A stretch of DNA of 64,000 nt from Symbiodinium natans. Lineage: Eukaryota; Sar; Dinophyceae; Suessiales; Symbiodiniaceae. The notes beneath the pieces are model-generated. The model was not told where the DNA came from, made no database searches, and saw only the letters and a program-made list of their open reading frames with translations. Within the stretch, counting starts at the first letter, position 1, and each line of letters begins with the position of its first letter. Positions 53,911-64,000 of this stretch are shown here, piece by piece. The position numbers were made by a program, and so were the translations under genes. The stretch lies in assembly GCA_905221605.1 (NCBI GenBank), contig CAJNDS010001213.1:442879-506878 (forward strand), in the 5' to 3' direction.

Positions 53911-54540
53911 GCGGACATGGATGCTTTTGGCCACAGAGCGACAGTCCATGTCCGCACGATGATAGCGTCCGTGTGACCAGTGCGTGCGAGTGGCCAGAGC
54001 ATCCACCTCCGCGCGATGATAACGTCCGTGTGACCAGTGCATGCGAGTGGCCAGAGCATCCATGTCCGCACGATGATGACCAGTGCGTGCGAGTGGCCAG
54101 AGCATCCACGTCTGCATGATGATAGTCCGTGTGACAAGTGTGTGCGATCCATGTCCGCAGGATGGATGCTCTGTGGCCACTCGCACGCACTGGTCACACG
54201 GACGTTATCATCGTGTGGACATGGATGCTTTGTGGCCACTCGCACGCACTCTTCACACGGACGCTATCATCGTGCGGACATGGATTGTCTGGCCACTTGC
54301 ACACACGCACTGGTCACACGGACGTTGCCATCGCGCGGACATGGATCCTCTGGCCACCCGCGCGCACTGGTCACACAAACGTTATCATCGTGCGGACATG
54401 GATGGCCTGGCCACTCGCACGCACTGGTCACCCGGACATTATCATCGTACGGAAATGGATGCTCTGGCCATGCGCATGCACTGGTCACACTGGTTATCAT
54501 CGTGCGGACATGGATGCTCTGGCCATTCGCACGCACTGGC
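53911..54540. repeat. 57-bp minisatellite with copies in both orientations (large palindrome)
   Basis: 53946-54160 holds about four units in one orientation (CCATGTCCGCACGATGAT... GTGGCCAGAGCAT), and 54161-54540 holds about seven in the opposite orientation (GGATGCTCTGGCCAC... ATCATCGTGCGGACAT). A partial unit at 53911-53936 is again inverted. Unit starts are spaced 57, 57, 46 and then 57, 59, 61, 58, 57, 55 bp. As 57 is a multiple of three, ORFs stay open through the array on both strands (ATRTHWSHGRYH-type repeats); these are not counted as genes. Confidence 0.92.
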
Positions 54541-54607
54541 AGCTAAACATGGCATCTAGCAGTTTTTGCATGAGTTGATGCAGACAAAGCATTTCCTGCC
54601 GCGCCGA

Positions 54608-54775
54608 AACACTGCATTTTTGCAGTGTTTTTGGCATGCGACCCACACGAAACACTGTAAATACCGATGCAAAACCATGCAAGAAGCGTCTGGAAAAAGG
54701 AGGCCCCGAAAGCACTGCGCCCCCACCCCCCTGGTGTTTTCGGCATGCGACACACACGAAACAATGTAAATCATC
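54608..54775 (+). repeat. Perfect hairpin plus a direct repeat
   Basis: 54608-54631: AAACACTGCA-TTTT-TGCAGTGTTT, a 10-bp perfect stem. Immediately after it, GGCATGCGACCCACACGAAA followed by CACTGTAAAT is repeated about 115 bp downstream as GGCATGCGACACACACGAAA followed by CAATGTAAAT, ending near 54772. Confidence 0.7.
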
Positions 54776-55123
54776 CGACTGGAGGGATCATCACAACGAG
54801 AGGTGCAAGCCGATGTACGCAATGATTTTCAGCCCCTTGTGGAATTTCAAGTCAGCTTGTTGCACAGGGTAAATTGTTTCGTGTCGTGCTATGTCGTGCT
54901 CTCAAACGAATGCTACAAACGACGCATACTTCAGCTCAGGGGAACCTAGTCGCAACACCGAAGTCTGAGGCAATGCCAGGCTATTTCCTGGCGCTGCCAG
55001 GCGTGATCGAGCCATCAGTTGCTGCTGCTTTGCGGGGGGCATAGATGCGATCTTTCCAGCTTGCAGAGCACAATTTTCACTCTAGACATCAGACGAGCAA
55101 CAGGAAAAGGCATGCGCATCTAG

Positions 55124-55306
55124 GTTTGTGGGAACCTTCTTGACGTCTTCCTCGGCCCAGACTATGAACCAGATGATCGAGGCTTGGCCACGAGAGGCTG
55201 TGAGGTCATCCGCACAGGCAGCGCTAGACGCAGTCTGGACGGGATGCACATTGACATCGGTTTCAAGCTACTGGAAGCAAGTATGATGCGAAAACTAGGG
55301 GGTCGG
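55124..55306 (+). CDS. Coding-like exon, unknown
   Basis: After CATCTAG the frame reads VCGNLLDVFLGPDYEPDDRG, then LATRGCEVIRTGSARRSLDG, then MHIDIGFKLLEASMMRKLG. The composition is clearly protein-like over about 60 codons without a start Met, as expected for an internal exon. No family recognised; neighbours not found. 54776-55123 shows nothing. Confidence 0.45.
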
Positions 55307-56840
55307 TCTAAACCCCTTGTTTGTCAACGCCAGTAGAGGGGCTCAGGGGCTTGACTTCAAGGTGGCATGTGTTTTACCTTTGTAGCTAGCGTGCGCAAGT
55401 CCGGGCGGAAGCGGTCCCATGTGGTTTTGCTTTTACTTTTTCTTGCACGAGTCCACACCATGGCTTCTAGCAAAGCCCCACGGGAAGCGGGCCTTCAGTT
55501 CGAGCACTGGCTCCACAGGCCAATCTGCCGGCCCACCGGCAAAAGCATGTCTTTTCGGGTGGTTGCAAAAAAAAATGAGGTTTTCGACGGGTACCGCCAG
55601 GCACCGACGAGTACTTACAGCTTCTCAACATGCAAACATGTAAGTTGTTGAGGCTAGCTCCCCAACAGGCCATCGGCGTTGCGAACATAGGAACCAACAC
55701 CCCCACCACTGCACCACCCTCCGCCCCCACCCAGGGTCCTGGGGCATTGCGCAGGCGCGCGGACGAGCAACAAACCTGCTAGTCCTTCATGGTGTCATTC
55801 CGGGTGGGGGTGGTCTTGTCTGGCTCGTGTCTGGACCGCGGCCGGCTTTCTGAACAAATCGTTTTCGTCTATGGGTCAGGATCTCCCCGGGACCCCGGCA
55901 GTCGCACCACTTGCGCATGGCGACGCGAAAGACTTTCGGGCAGCTAAGCTTTTGAAAGATGGAAATGGCTGAACATGTGTCGCGAAGTGCCTGTATACCA
56001 TGGTCATCCACGGTCTGATGAAGTTTTGAGAGCATTCCCCTGTATCGCATGTACTGCAGCCAGGTGGATCGCGACGCCCGCATGAAACGTACTGCAATGA
56101 GACCGCTTCCGTTAACAGCTCAAATCGGGAGCTTCTGCCAATGCTGGATGTGTGCTTGATATTGCTTGATGAGTTTGCATGCCCAGGTCAGGACAGCTAA
56201 CCTCCAATGAAGCAGCGCGAGCTCGTCTCAGCATGTCTCAGCAGCCATTTCGCCGGTGAGTGGTGCTCTGTATCACTGCGTCAGCTGACCCCAGGCTTCG
56301 CAGCAACGGCGGGTGCTGTAGGCCTGGCTACACTGGGTGCTCGCTGCTAAGTTGGGTGCGAGCTTGCTGGACAGTTGCTCGTTGCATTGCAGTTTGCATC
56401 TTGCCCACCACCCAGATCGGCACCACGGGCTCTACCGCTGCAGTGGCTGCAACAACGATGGTGGGAATCTCGGCCACAGCACGCGCACACTTACACTGAC
56501 GCTTACACTTACACTTCGATTGCACTGACACGTACACGTACATGTATGCCTGCAGATACACGTTTAGTAATTGAAGTGCGGGAGTAAATTCAAACGACAC
56601 TTGCACAGGCGATTGCTCTGAGATTCTTTTTCTCGACGCGCAAAAGGCTCCAGATCGCTTCAGCCATAGGCGAAGGTTTTGCACGTGCGTCAAACACCAG
56701 GAACAAAAACAAGCCGTCGGAAGCTGTCGGGGAACACAGCAAAGGGGCTGATGCTTCTGGTATGATCTGTCATGCGGGGTCTTGGTGTTTTTTTAGATCC
56801 GGCCCGTGCGGGAGGCCAGGATGTGCTACGTACACACACA
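55307..56840. other. No confident gene; Gly/Ala/Thr-rich segments near 56285-56480
   Basis: Two + segments, TPGFAATAGAVGLATLGAR (about 56289-56345) and TTQIGTTGSTAAVAATTMVG (about 56408-56467), look like small-residue membrane helices and could be exons of one gene. 56481-56545 is a degenerate ACACTT/ACACTG simple repeat. The frame at 55367-55651 is open but not convincing. Confidence 0.25.
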
Positions 56841-56861
56841 CACAAACACAAGCAGGAGCAC

Positions 56862-56912
56862 AAGCACAAGCGCAAGCGCAAGCGCAAGCGCAAGCGCAAG
56901 CGCAAGCGCACA
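56862..56912 (+). repeat. AAGCGC hexamer array
   Basis: About eight units of CAAGCG, preceded by a CACA run at 56832-56850. Artefact ORFs on both strands. Confidence 0.9.
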
Positions 56913-57395
56913 CAAACTCCCTTGCACACTGTCTTGCATTAGGCTGGCGCTCAATCGTGTTCGGCTGACTCCACCAGTCCACCAAGCATGTGAGGTTGCG
57001 TACCTGACGATGCATAGCCGTGTAGCCTTTTTAAAGCATCATTCTGTCGCTTGGATGCTGAATCTTGTTGAGGTGACATATGCTGCGGTGTACACTCCAT
57101 TGAAGGCTTGGTGTTGTTGGGGCACTGTTTGCGTGGATGCTCGCGCTCCTCTGTAAGCCGATGACGTCGTGCAGAAGATTTTTAACCGCTAACGGAGGCC
57201 GCCTCGGCAAGGGTACCGAGGCTGTTGCAGGGTACACGGGGTGGGCGGCAGGGGAAAGTTGACAACGATGTGGGGGTGGGGGGGACCATTCTCATGAAGG
57301 TTCCCTAGACCTGGATCTAAACGCCGGCCTCCGGCCTCGGCGGATCAGCCATTGCGGATGCCTTTTGTACTGCCGACACCTCAAAACAACACCCA

Positions 57396-58009
57396 ATGCA
57401 CAAATCATTTGCTCCAGATGGTCTGAATGGGAGGTTCGGAGCCCGTACAACACTCACGTTGGTGCCATCAGCGGGTCGCTTGCCGTCTCTAGCCACCATG
57501 TCTCTGCGGCGTTGGTCGTGTGATAACAAACCAGTTGAGGTCCTTGCCAACCCTTATGGGTTTCACGGCGGCCTTGAGCACTGGCTTATGTGCCACCAGC
57601 CTCATGTACTTCCCTTCTTGAGAGAAGACTGCTGCACGCTGCCGTATGCAAACGCTCAGGTTTCACCGTGGTTACCACATGCTGCCTGGCTATTCGGGAC
57701 ACGATGGGTCCTACATTCTCGATGGGCCATCCGGGGACATCCCGCTGAATCCCGCTTTTTTTGGCTGGCGCAGGATGCAAACCCTCTGGCAGATGCCGCA
57801 TTTCTACTCGCTTGCATGGTCAAGTCCTTGGATCTTCAAAGTGTTCTTTGCAACAGCAAGCCATGAATTCCCTGAGGCTGCACAGAAGTGACTACCTCAA
57901 AGGAGGCTACACCATGCTGCCCGTCAGCAGAAGACATGCAGGTGTTTCGGAACAGCAGATGCTCCTCCCACCACCAATGCAACACATGCAACTAGATGTG
58001 TTCATCTGA
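57396..58009 (+). CDS. Possible gene with recurring GY-x-MLP motif
   Basis: Three overlapping + frames are open in turn. Segments that read like protein: EVLANPYGFHGGLEHWLMC (about 57538-57594), RGYHMLPGYSGHDGSYILDG then PSGDIPLNPAFFGWRRMQTL (about 57664-57783), KGGYTMLPVSRRHAG (about 57899-57943). GYHMLP and GYTMLP occur 236 bp apart, suggesting a repeated motif carried on successive exons. No family recognised and junctions not fixed. Confidence 0.35.
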
Positions 58010-58220
58010 GGTTTCCGCTGTCTGATGCTACAGGCACAACTGACCCTGCCTGCCTGTCTGGATATAGTTTGTTCTTACTGATACAGTATCACAGTCGCGA
58101 GCAGGTACGGAAACAGCTGCAATGTCCAAACCGTACTTAGTGGCGCTGTGCATTCTGCCGCACCCTTAGCACCAGCTGTTCTGGCCAACAGAAGACCGAC
58201 TCACGCTTTGACAATTTGAG

Positions 58221-58685
58221 GTGAGTCTGGGAGCTGTTTTCTATGGTTCCGCGATGTGGGGTGATGTGGGGCTGGGGTTTTCACAGGCCTTGGGCCATGT
58301 CGGCCAGCGGATCTGCTTCTTGGATGCTGCCGGCCCAGTTCCCAGCCGCTTCTTGAGTTGTGCAATCGTGAGCAAGGCCTTGCATGATCTTGAAACCTCC
58401 ACCATGCTATCTTCCCTGCTCTCTGAAGGTTGGAGCCACATTGCCCAGTCTTTTCTGGTTCTGACCACAGCTGTGATCTGTGCAGCAGCTGTTGTGCGAG
58501 AGCTCTGCCATGATTGTTCCTTTTCCGGTAGCACACCAGCTCCACAGCCGGAATCTTTGAACAGCCAAGACACTGGTCAACTCAGACACGAGAAAGCAGT
58601 TCTTGATTTCGGATCCTCCGCTCACACCTTCGCCTCTCGCGGTCGTTGTTCCTTTGGCGCCTTCTCTGGGCTCGACGCCCCATGA
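58221..58685 (+). CDS. Open frame of 154 codons, unknown
   Basis: A + frame with a possible hydrophobic stretch (SFLVLTTAVICAAAVV, near 58449-58496). The first part (FYGSAMWGDVGLGFSQALGH) also reads like protein. It could be a real exon or a chance frame. No domain seen. Confidence 0.25.
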   Translation: MSLGAVFYGSAMWGDVGLGFSQALGHVGQRICFLDAAGPVPSRFLSCAIVSKALHDLETSTMLSSLLSEGWSHIAQSFLVLTTAVICAAAVVRELCHDCSFSGSTPAPQPESLNSQDTGQLRHEKAVLDFGSSAHTFASRGRCSFGAFSGLDAP

Positions 58686-58914
58686 CGCCCTACAGCAGAC
58701 CCGGTTGCACCAAGCCCTTCCCCGCCCTTCAGCACACCATTCGCTGGACAGAAAACACAGGGTGTTGGATTTGTTGGATGCTATTGGATGGACCAGTCCT
58801 CTCAGTACGACATACAAGTTGCGGGACTAACAGTCACGAGCATGAGCTCTCATGATACTCATGCCTCCCCAATCGATGACATGAAGGTCATCGTTTGATG
58901 CAATGCAATGTGAG

Positions 58915-59110
58915 GCGGTCTTGTCCGAACCGGCAGTATCCGACTTTACCTTGTCGTGCTATCTCAATGTTCTTGCCGAGTCGACTGACGCCTCGGAGGT
59001 CTTGGCATCTGCAGGTGTGTGAGTACCAAAAGCAGATGCGTTCCGATCATTCCAGCATGCCATTATTTGAGTGGAAGGGTGGTTTCTTTGATCCAACGAC
59101 TTCCCGGGTT
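58915..59110 (+). CDS. Two coding-like exons, unknown
   Basis: 58915 to about 59013, after ATGTGAG: AVLSEPAVSDFTLSCYLNVL then AESTDASEVLASA. A GT donor or a second acceptor follows CTGCAG at 59014. 59015 to about 59108: VCEYQKQMRSDHSSMPLFEW then KGGFFDPTTSRV. Both segments look protein-like. No family recognised. Confidence 0.4.
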
Positions 59111-60420
59111 CCCTTTTGTTTGTGCTGTCTGGCACCGTGCCTGCACGGCGCTGTTGCGTGCCATCTGAGTGGGTAGCATCTGGTTGAGCTGTGGATACGT
59201 TAGGGCACAAGAAAGATATGCACCCAAGCAAGCTCTGGCTCTCTGAGTGGTGCGAGCATGCTCTGGGCTGGGCCAATAAGGAGTTTCTAGGAGAGATTGG
59301 AAAGGACTAGATGGGATTAAGTAAGAGGTTGCAAGGTTTCTGCTGCCCTGTTCGGACGTGCCGAACCCTTCGAACCGTTGGTGAATGGGCATGGGCGCAT
59401 CTTTAGGCAAATATCGGAAAGTCGTTGCGCCTGAGGTGGCGCACACTCAAAGACTTCGAAAGACTGCCCAGTGCTACCACATGCAGCGACATGCTCAGCA
59501 ACAAGTCTGCTGCCACTCCTTGAGTCTATCTACATCTGCACATCTTGCATGTCCATCCCTGCTGCAAGGGCGCTTCTTTCTCGGTTCCCTGCGTTTGCCC
59601 TAGCTTAGCATCGTTGCAGAAGCGCCTGAGTTCCAAAGCTGCAGCACTACTCTTACATGAGCATGCTCCCGCTGGCACAACATGAGATAGGTCTTGTTGA
59701 CAGCTGCATGAAGGTCGTACTTGATATCGATGCTGGCGCTCTTCACTGCATGTGCACGGTCGTCAGACGACAGCCGCGTGGCTGAGAGTGACCAGGCTCA
59801 TTGTGGCGGCACACGCTGCTTTGCTACCAGTATCGGCGATTCTAGATATCTCTTGCGCCCACGGCCACGGGGCTTGGCGGATTTCTTATTCTTATGGATG
59901 CGACAGCAGTTTCTCACCTGTGCAGGGAGCCCCATGCCCAGATCGAAGTATCCTCGAGCCCTCGTGGAGAGCAGCTCGGGCCAATTTGAAATGCCAATCT
60001 TAAGCCTTTGTCGAATAGTGCCTAAGCCCAAATGATGTGCTACACAGCGGATCTGAGCAGCTGAGGCCTGCATGCGCTCCTACCTGCTGGGCGCATGTCC
60101 TCATGAGCAGGTTGGGCCTCGCCTCTTGATCGTTCGGACCCCTACTTGAGCTGCAGCAGTCATGACACGTCCGCCCTCGAGCAGGTGTGTCGCGATCTTC
60201 TTCACACGTGTGGACAGACTGGAGGAAGGGTCAGAATGTGTCAGTCAATCGAGCTGAGAAGCATGATCCATGGCTTCAGGATGTCCCTTGGCAAAGAAGC
60301 AGCTCGGATCTGCAGCTGCAGCTGAATGATGAAAATTGCAGTGATTGCAATGATTACTGTTTGAGAGATAATACAGAGGAAATGCAAGTCCTTGAATTTA
60401 GTAGGTCCAGATGTCCATGA
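59111..60420. other. Weak exon candidate at about 60199-60345
   Basis: An open + frame reads VWTDWRKGQNVSVNRAEKHD then PWLQDVPWQRSSSDLQLQLN and runs to about 60420, where the AT-rich island begins. Otherwise nothing supported. Confidence 0.3.
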
Positions 60421-63400
60421 CTATTCATATGACCCCGGACATTTTCATGAATATTCCTATATTTATGATAATTGATTTAGGAGAGATAATCATGGCTATT
60501 TTCAGATGATTATCTCACCTCATAAGAATCATGCTCCGTCAATATTACATTTTTTATTTGATTGACATTCAGGGCCCACCACGCTGAAGCTCGCCCTACG
60601 ACCGGAATCCGGCTTGCAAACTTGGCCCCGGAAATCATGTTTTCAAGCAACCTAAACCAGCTCAAGAGATGAATTGATTGTTTGGTAGGGAGGAAACTTC
60701 GCATGTCACTCATAACATTTTTCTTCTAAAGTGTTGGTTTCTGTGGGACTTCACGTGGCGCCCGCGTTCTTCTGCGCGGGAGCACACTGGGTTTCGTTGG
60801 GGCCTGCGTTCTTCTGCGTGGGAATGTACTAAAATTCGGTGGGGCCGGACGGGGCCGGCGTTCTTCTACGTGGGATTGTGTTAGGTCTCGGTGGGTCTCG
60901 CGTTCTTCTGCGTGGCCGTATTGGGTCTCGGTGGGACCGCGTTCTTCTATGGGGATCGTATACCGGTTTCGGCGGGATTCGCGTTCTTCTATGTGGGACC
61001 GGACCGTGGGTTTCGGCGGGATTCGCGTTCTTTTGCGTGGGATCGAACTGGGTTTTGGGGAGGTCTGTGTTTTTCTACGTGGGATTGAATCGGGTTTCGG
61101 TGGGACGTTCGTTCTTCTCTGTAGGATTGCGTTGGGTATCGGTGGAGTCTGAGTGTCTGCCTAGTCGATTCGGAATGGGCTTATTATATTGGGGTGGATT
61201 TATTTTTGACGTTGTTAAATGGTCAATCGTCCGATTTCAATACGAGGGATCTAAATAATATCGTAGGAATATCGTTAGGCAAGTATGGGCGAGACATTTA
61301 TCGGAAGGGCTTCTACAATGCCCGGAAATATTATAATAAGGTCCGTGCAAATATCTCGGATATTATAATTCCATTAATGCTTGGCATCAAGGTGCCGGTT
61401 TGACATATAAAATAAATAAAATCTATATAAAATACGTGGTTTTCGGCTTCGTTTTTGGGGAAGGGCAGAGAATTTGCGGCCGCCCCATGGGTCCAATTTT
61501 GGAACCGTAGAATTGTCGTTTTTGGGGTCGCCCTTTTGGCGCCAAATATTTGTTTATTTGTCGGTTATTTTCGTGGTCTGGATTCCGACCCGTTCGATGG
61601 GTCCAAGAAAATGACCCACGCATATTCAGGCGGCCATCGCACTGACATTTGCCTTACGACCGGAATCCGGCTTGCAAACCTGGCCCCGGATATCATGTTT
61701 TTAAGCAATCTAAACTAGCTCAAGAAATGAATTGATTGTTCGGTAACGAGGAAACTTCGTATATCATTCATAATGCTTTTCTTCTAAAGCGTTGATTTCT
61801 ATGGAATCATATGTGGCGTCCACGTTCTTCTGCGTGGGAGCATACTGGATTTAGGTGGGTCCTACATTCTTCTATATGGGAATACATTAAAATTCGACGG
61901 GATCTCTTCTATATGGGACCGTACCAGGTCTCGGTGGGGTCCGCGTTCTTCTGCGTGGCCGTACTGGGTCTCGGTGGGATCCACGTTCTTCTATGAGGGG
62001 TCGTATCGGGGGGACCCACATTCTTCTGTATGGGATCGAACCGTGGGTTTCGGTGGGGGATCGAACTGGATTTTGGGGAGATCCACATTCTTCTACGTGG
62101 GATTGAATCGGACACTCGTTCTTCTGTGTGGGGTCGCGCTGGGTATCGGCGGGATCCGGGGGATCCCTCCATTCTTCTATATGGGACCGTTCGCCCCATT
62201 TGGATTTTTCAAGGCAAATTAGGAGAAGGGGAGGGCTTCGCTGGATCATTTTGATCGTGTAATTGTAGTATTGTAGTCCAAGTGCCTGCCCAGCCGGCGC
62301 GTTGGCGTGTGATCTGCACAACCTGGAATGGGCTTGCCATATTGATAGACTTGCTTTTGGTGCCGCCAAGCGATCATCCATCCGGCTTCAATACGAGGGG
62401 CTCAAATAATGATTGGGGGAATCTGAAGCCATTACTTATCATGAATATTCATGAATATCAAATTCTTCTAATGGAATATAGAATTTATTTTATTATTGGG
62501 GACGAAATTAGAATCTTTATCTCCTTGAATTAATCTATGAGATTGTCTTTTCTTATATAATGAATCATGAATATAAAAATAATTTCACGTATTATTTTCA
62601 TTTATAATATTCATTGAGATTGCCATTAATTTGATAAAAGATTTCTATATTAATATATCGGATATTCAGAGAATTTTGTCATTTGAGATTTGCCGGGATC
62701 TGCTCTGTCGTCAATGATTCGGGATATATTTCGGGATGAATAAATTTCGTGGATTTCGTGATATTATGCATTATTAAATTTGAATCTCCCCTAAAAAATC
62801 AAATTATATCTTTTCTCTTCATCATTAGAATATAGATTTCTTCATTCGGGAGATCTCGAGAATTTAAGATTGAATTATTTGGCAGAAAATATCATTAGGC
62901 GAATCAATATGATGGAAATTTCGGATCTATAAGATCGGAGAAGATTCCATCAGGAAAACCAAGATTTGATATAATTCAATCACGATCATATCTTCATTAT
63001 TGGATTCTATGATAATTCTTGAAGAATTATCCGATATATTCCTATAATAAAATCTCGATATATTCATTCTTGCCTAATAAAAATATATCCATTAAATTAA
63101 GCATTATCTTTATATTTCTGCTAATAAATGGCGAAACTTCGAATTGAAATCATAAATCAATTAGAGGGGACCCATCGATTCCATCGACGACATATTCGCA
63201 TACTAAGTTTGAGAAATAGTAAGGGAAGATCTTTGCAGAGAAGCGCGCTCCAAATAGGAAAAATTTGGAGATTTTCTGAGAATCCCGGAACAAGCAGAGT
63301 AGAGGGGAGAAACCACAACGAAAAGAGAAGGCTCGCGTAGTTGTTTAACAAACGAAAAAGTTGTGGCAATCTCACCTGAGGCACGCATCTGAGAGCAAGA

Positions 63401-63480
63401 CCCACAAGGCTAGTATCCGAGCCGAGCAAAGAAGAATCTCAATATTTACGATTTGATTGGATCCATAAAATATGATAATT
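60421..63480. other. AT-rich island with foreign-looking composition
   Basis: From about 60421 to 63480 base composition differs sharply from the rest of the window. The parts outside the minisatellite clusters, above all 62430-63480, are very AT-rich (ATTCATGAATAT, TATAATGAATCAT). No gene family is recognised; the only frame of note (63128-63340) is not convincing. The ends show no clear inverted or direct repeats. It could be an inserted element, a captured organelle or viral segment, or an AT-rich satellite domain. Confidence 0.5.
60568..62430 (+). repeat. Tandem duplication of a ~1.06-kb unit, each copy holding a ~42-bp minisatellite
   Basis: The sequence from about 60568 recurs from about 61625 (for example GACCGGAATCCGGCTTGCAA at 60600 and 61658, offset 1058). 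Homology continues through TCAATACGAGGG (61233 and about 62388). Each copy carries about nine units of a 40-44 bp repeat, consensus GTTCTTCTACGTGGGATCG plus GGTTTCGGTGGGATCC: 60755-61150 in copy 1 and 61815-62180 in copy 2. Copy 2 has an extra ~130 bp near 62180-62310. The unit length near a multiple of three keeps an ORF open (60839-61258) that is not counted as a gene. Confidence 0.88.
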
Positions 63481-64000
63481 CAGACTTGCAATATGATGGA
63501 ACGGCACCAGATTTCGGACTTAGCAGCATGGAACTTGCAGGTCCAGAGCTGCTCTGCAATGCACTCTGCAATGCACGTTGCAATGTGCACTTTGTATGCG
63601 CTATATTTTGACTCATTTCCCTTTGACACCATGCCTGTTAAAACGCACGCTAAATCCACAAAAGTTGCGCCAGCGCCAGGTTCAAGTCGAGCAGCCCATT
63701 GACCTGGGGACGCAGTTGTGAGAAGAATGACCAATGACTTGTAGAGAACGGCTGCAACACCCGCTGGTTTTCTAGTTGAGAGGTTCCCATCACGCAACAA
63801 ATGAACACATTCCCAATTCAATTCCAGGCTCGGTCGCGGGCGAAGAGCTACAGCGTGGTGCTGCTGCACCTGCAATGCACGCTACAATGCGCTCTGCAAG
63901 GCGTTTTGCGTACACTCGGCATGCACTTTGAAGACACTGTGTATACCCCTTGTATGCACCTTGTACGCGTGGGATGCTCTGGTGACCCGTCCGTCTCCCT
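63481..64000. other. Normal-composition DNA, nothing resolved
   Basis: Composition returns to that of the bulk window. TGCAATGCAC-type short repeats occur at 63555-63590 and again near 63870-63900. No exon or element supported. Confidence 0.4.

Noticed and set aside
53744-54559. Several ORFs on both strands through the 57-bp array
   Set aside because: The unit length is divisible by three, so frames stay open in both directions without coding meaning.
60839-61258. 139-codon ORF with repeating GFGG-x-RVLL units
   Set aside because: Product of the ~42-bp minisatellite in the AT-rich island.
1-64000. Bacterial-style features (operons, Shine-Dalgarno sites, CRISPR, insertion sequences)
   Set aside because: Intron-rich genes and repeat content show nuclear eukaryotic DNA; none of these features was seen.

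Overview
The window looks like nuclear DNA of a dinoflagellate, most likely of the Symbiodiniaceae type. Coding sequence is cut into short exons. Wherever a protein family lets the splice junctions be fixed, the introns start with GC or GA as often as with GT, and nearly all end AG followed by an exon-initial G. There are interstitial TTTAGGG arrays, abundant microsatellites, and a multi-pass membrane protein with a YDFWAVG-x-NCC signature that I associate with dinoflagellates. No bacterial operon, ribosome binding site, CRISPR array, rRNA or convincing tRNA was seen. Long single-frame ORFs are mostly chance or repeats; the real genes had to be read exon by exon. Every gene fixed by family recognition is on the + strand, so the window resembles one unidirectional gene block.

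Layout. 0-2 kb: C-terminal part of a coiled-coil/TPR protein. 3.7-6.4 kb: branched-chain aminotransferase in at least ten exons. 6.5-8 kb: catechol O-methyltransferase-like gene whose C-terminal end is not found. 9.9-13.3 kb: membrane-protein exons ending in the YDFWAVG-type protein. 13.9-19.3 kb: sparse, with three telomere-like arrays, an octanucleotide array and one coding-like exon between facing telomere arrays. 21.4-24.4 kb: coiled-coil gene with Gly-X-Y (collagen-like) exons. 25.6-26.35 kb: two-EF-hand protein. 26.4-36.9 kb: unassigned exons, another EF-hand exon, and a coiled-coil gene with a VRI-x-GL-x-x-x-PELNG domain and a 24-nt microexon. 41.1-42.8 kb: FkbM-family methyltransferase. 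45.6-48.2 kb: unknown gene whose last intron carries an AT-rich terminal-inverted-repeat element. 48.9-50.7 kb: purine-rich low-complexity DNA. 53.9-54.5 kb: palindromic 57-bp minisatellite. 60.4-63.5 kb: AT-rich island with a tandem duplication and about 42-bp minisatellites.

The recognised genes belong to unrelated processes (branched-chain amino-acid metabolism, O-methylation, FkbM-type methylation, calcium binding), so no shared pathway is claimed. Exon coordinates are exact where homology and reading phase both fix them and approximate elsewhere; gene 5' ends are mostly unresolved.
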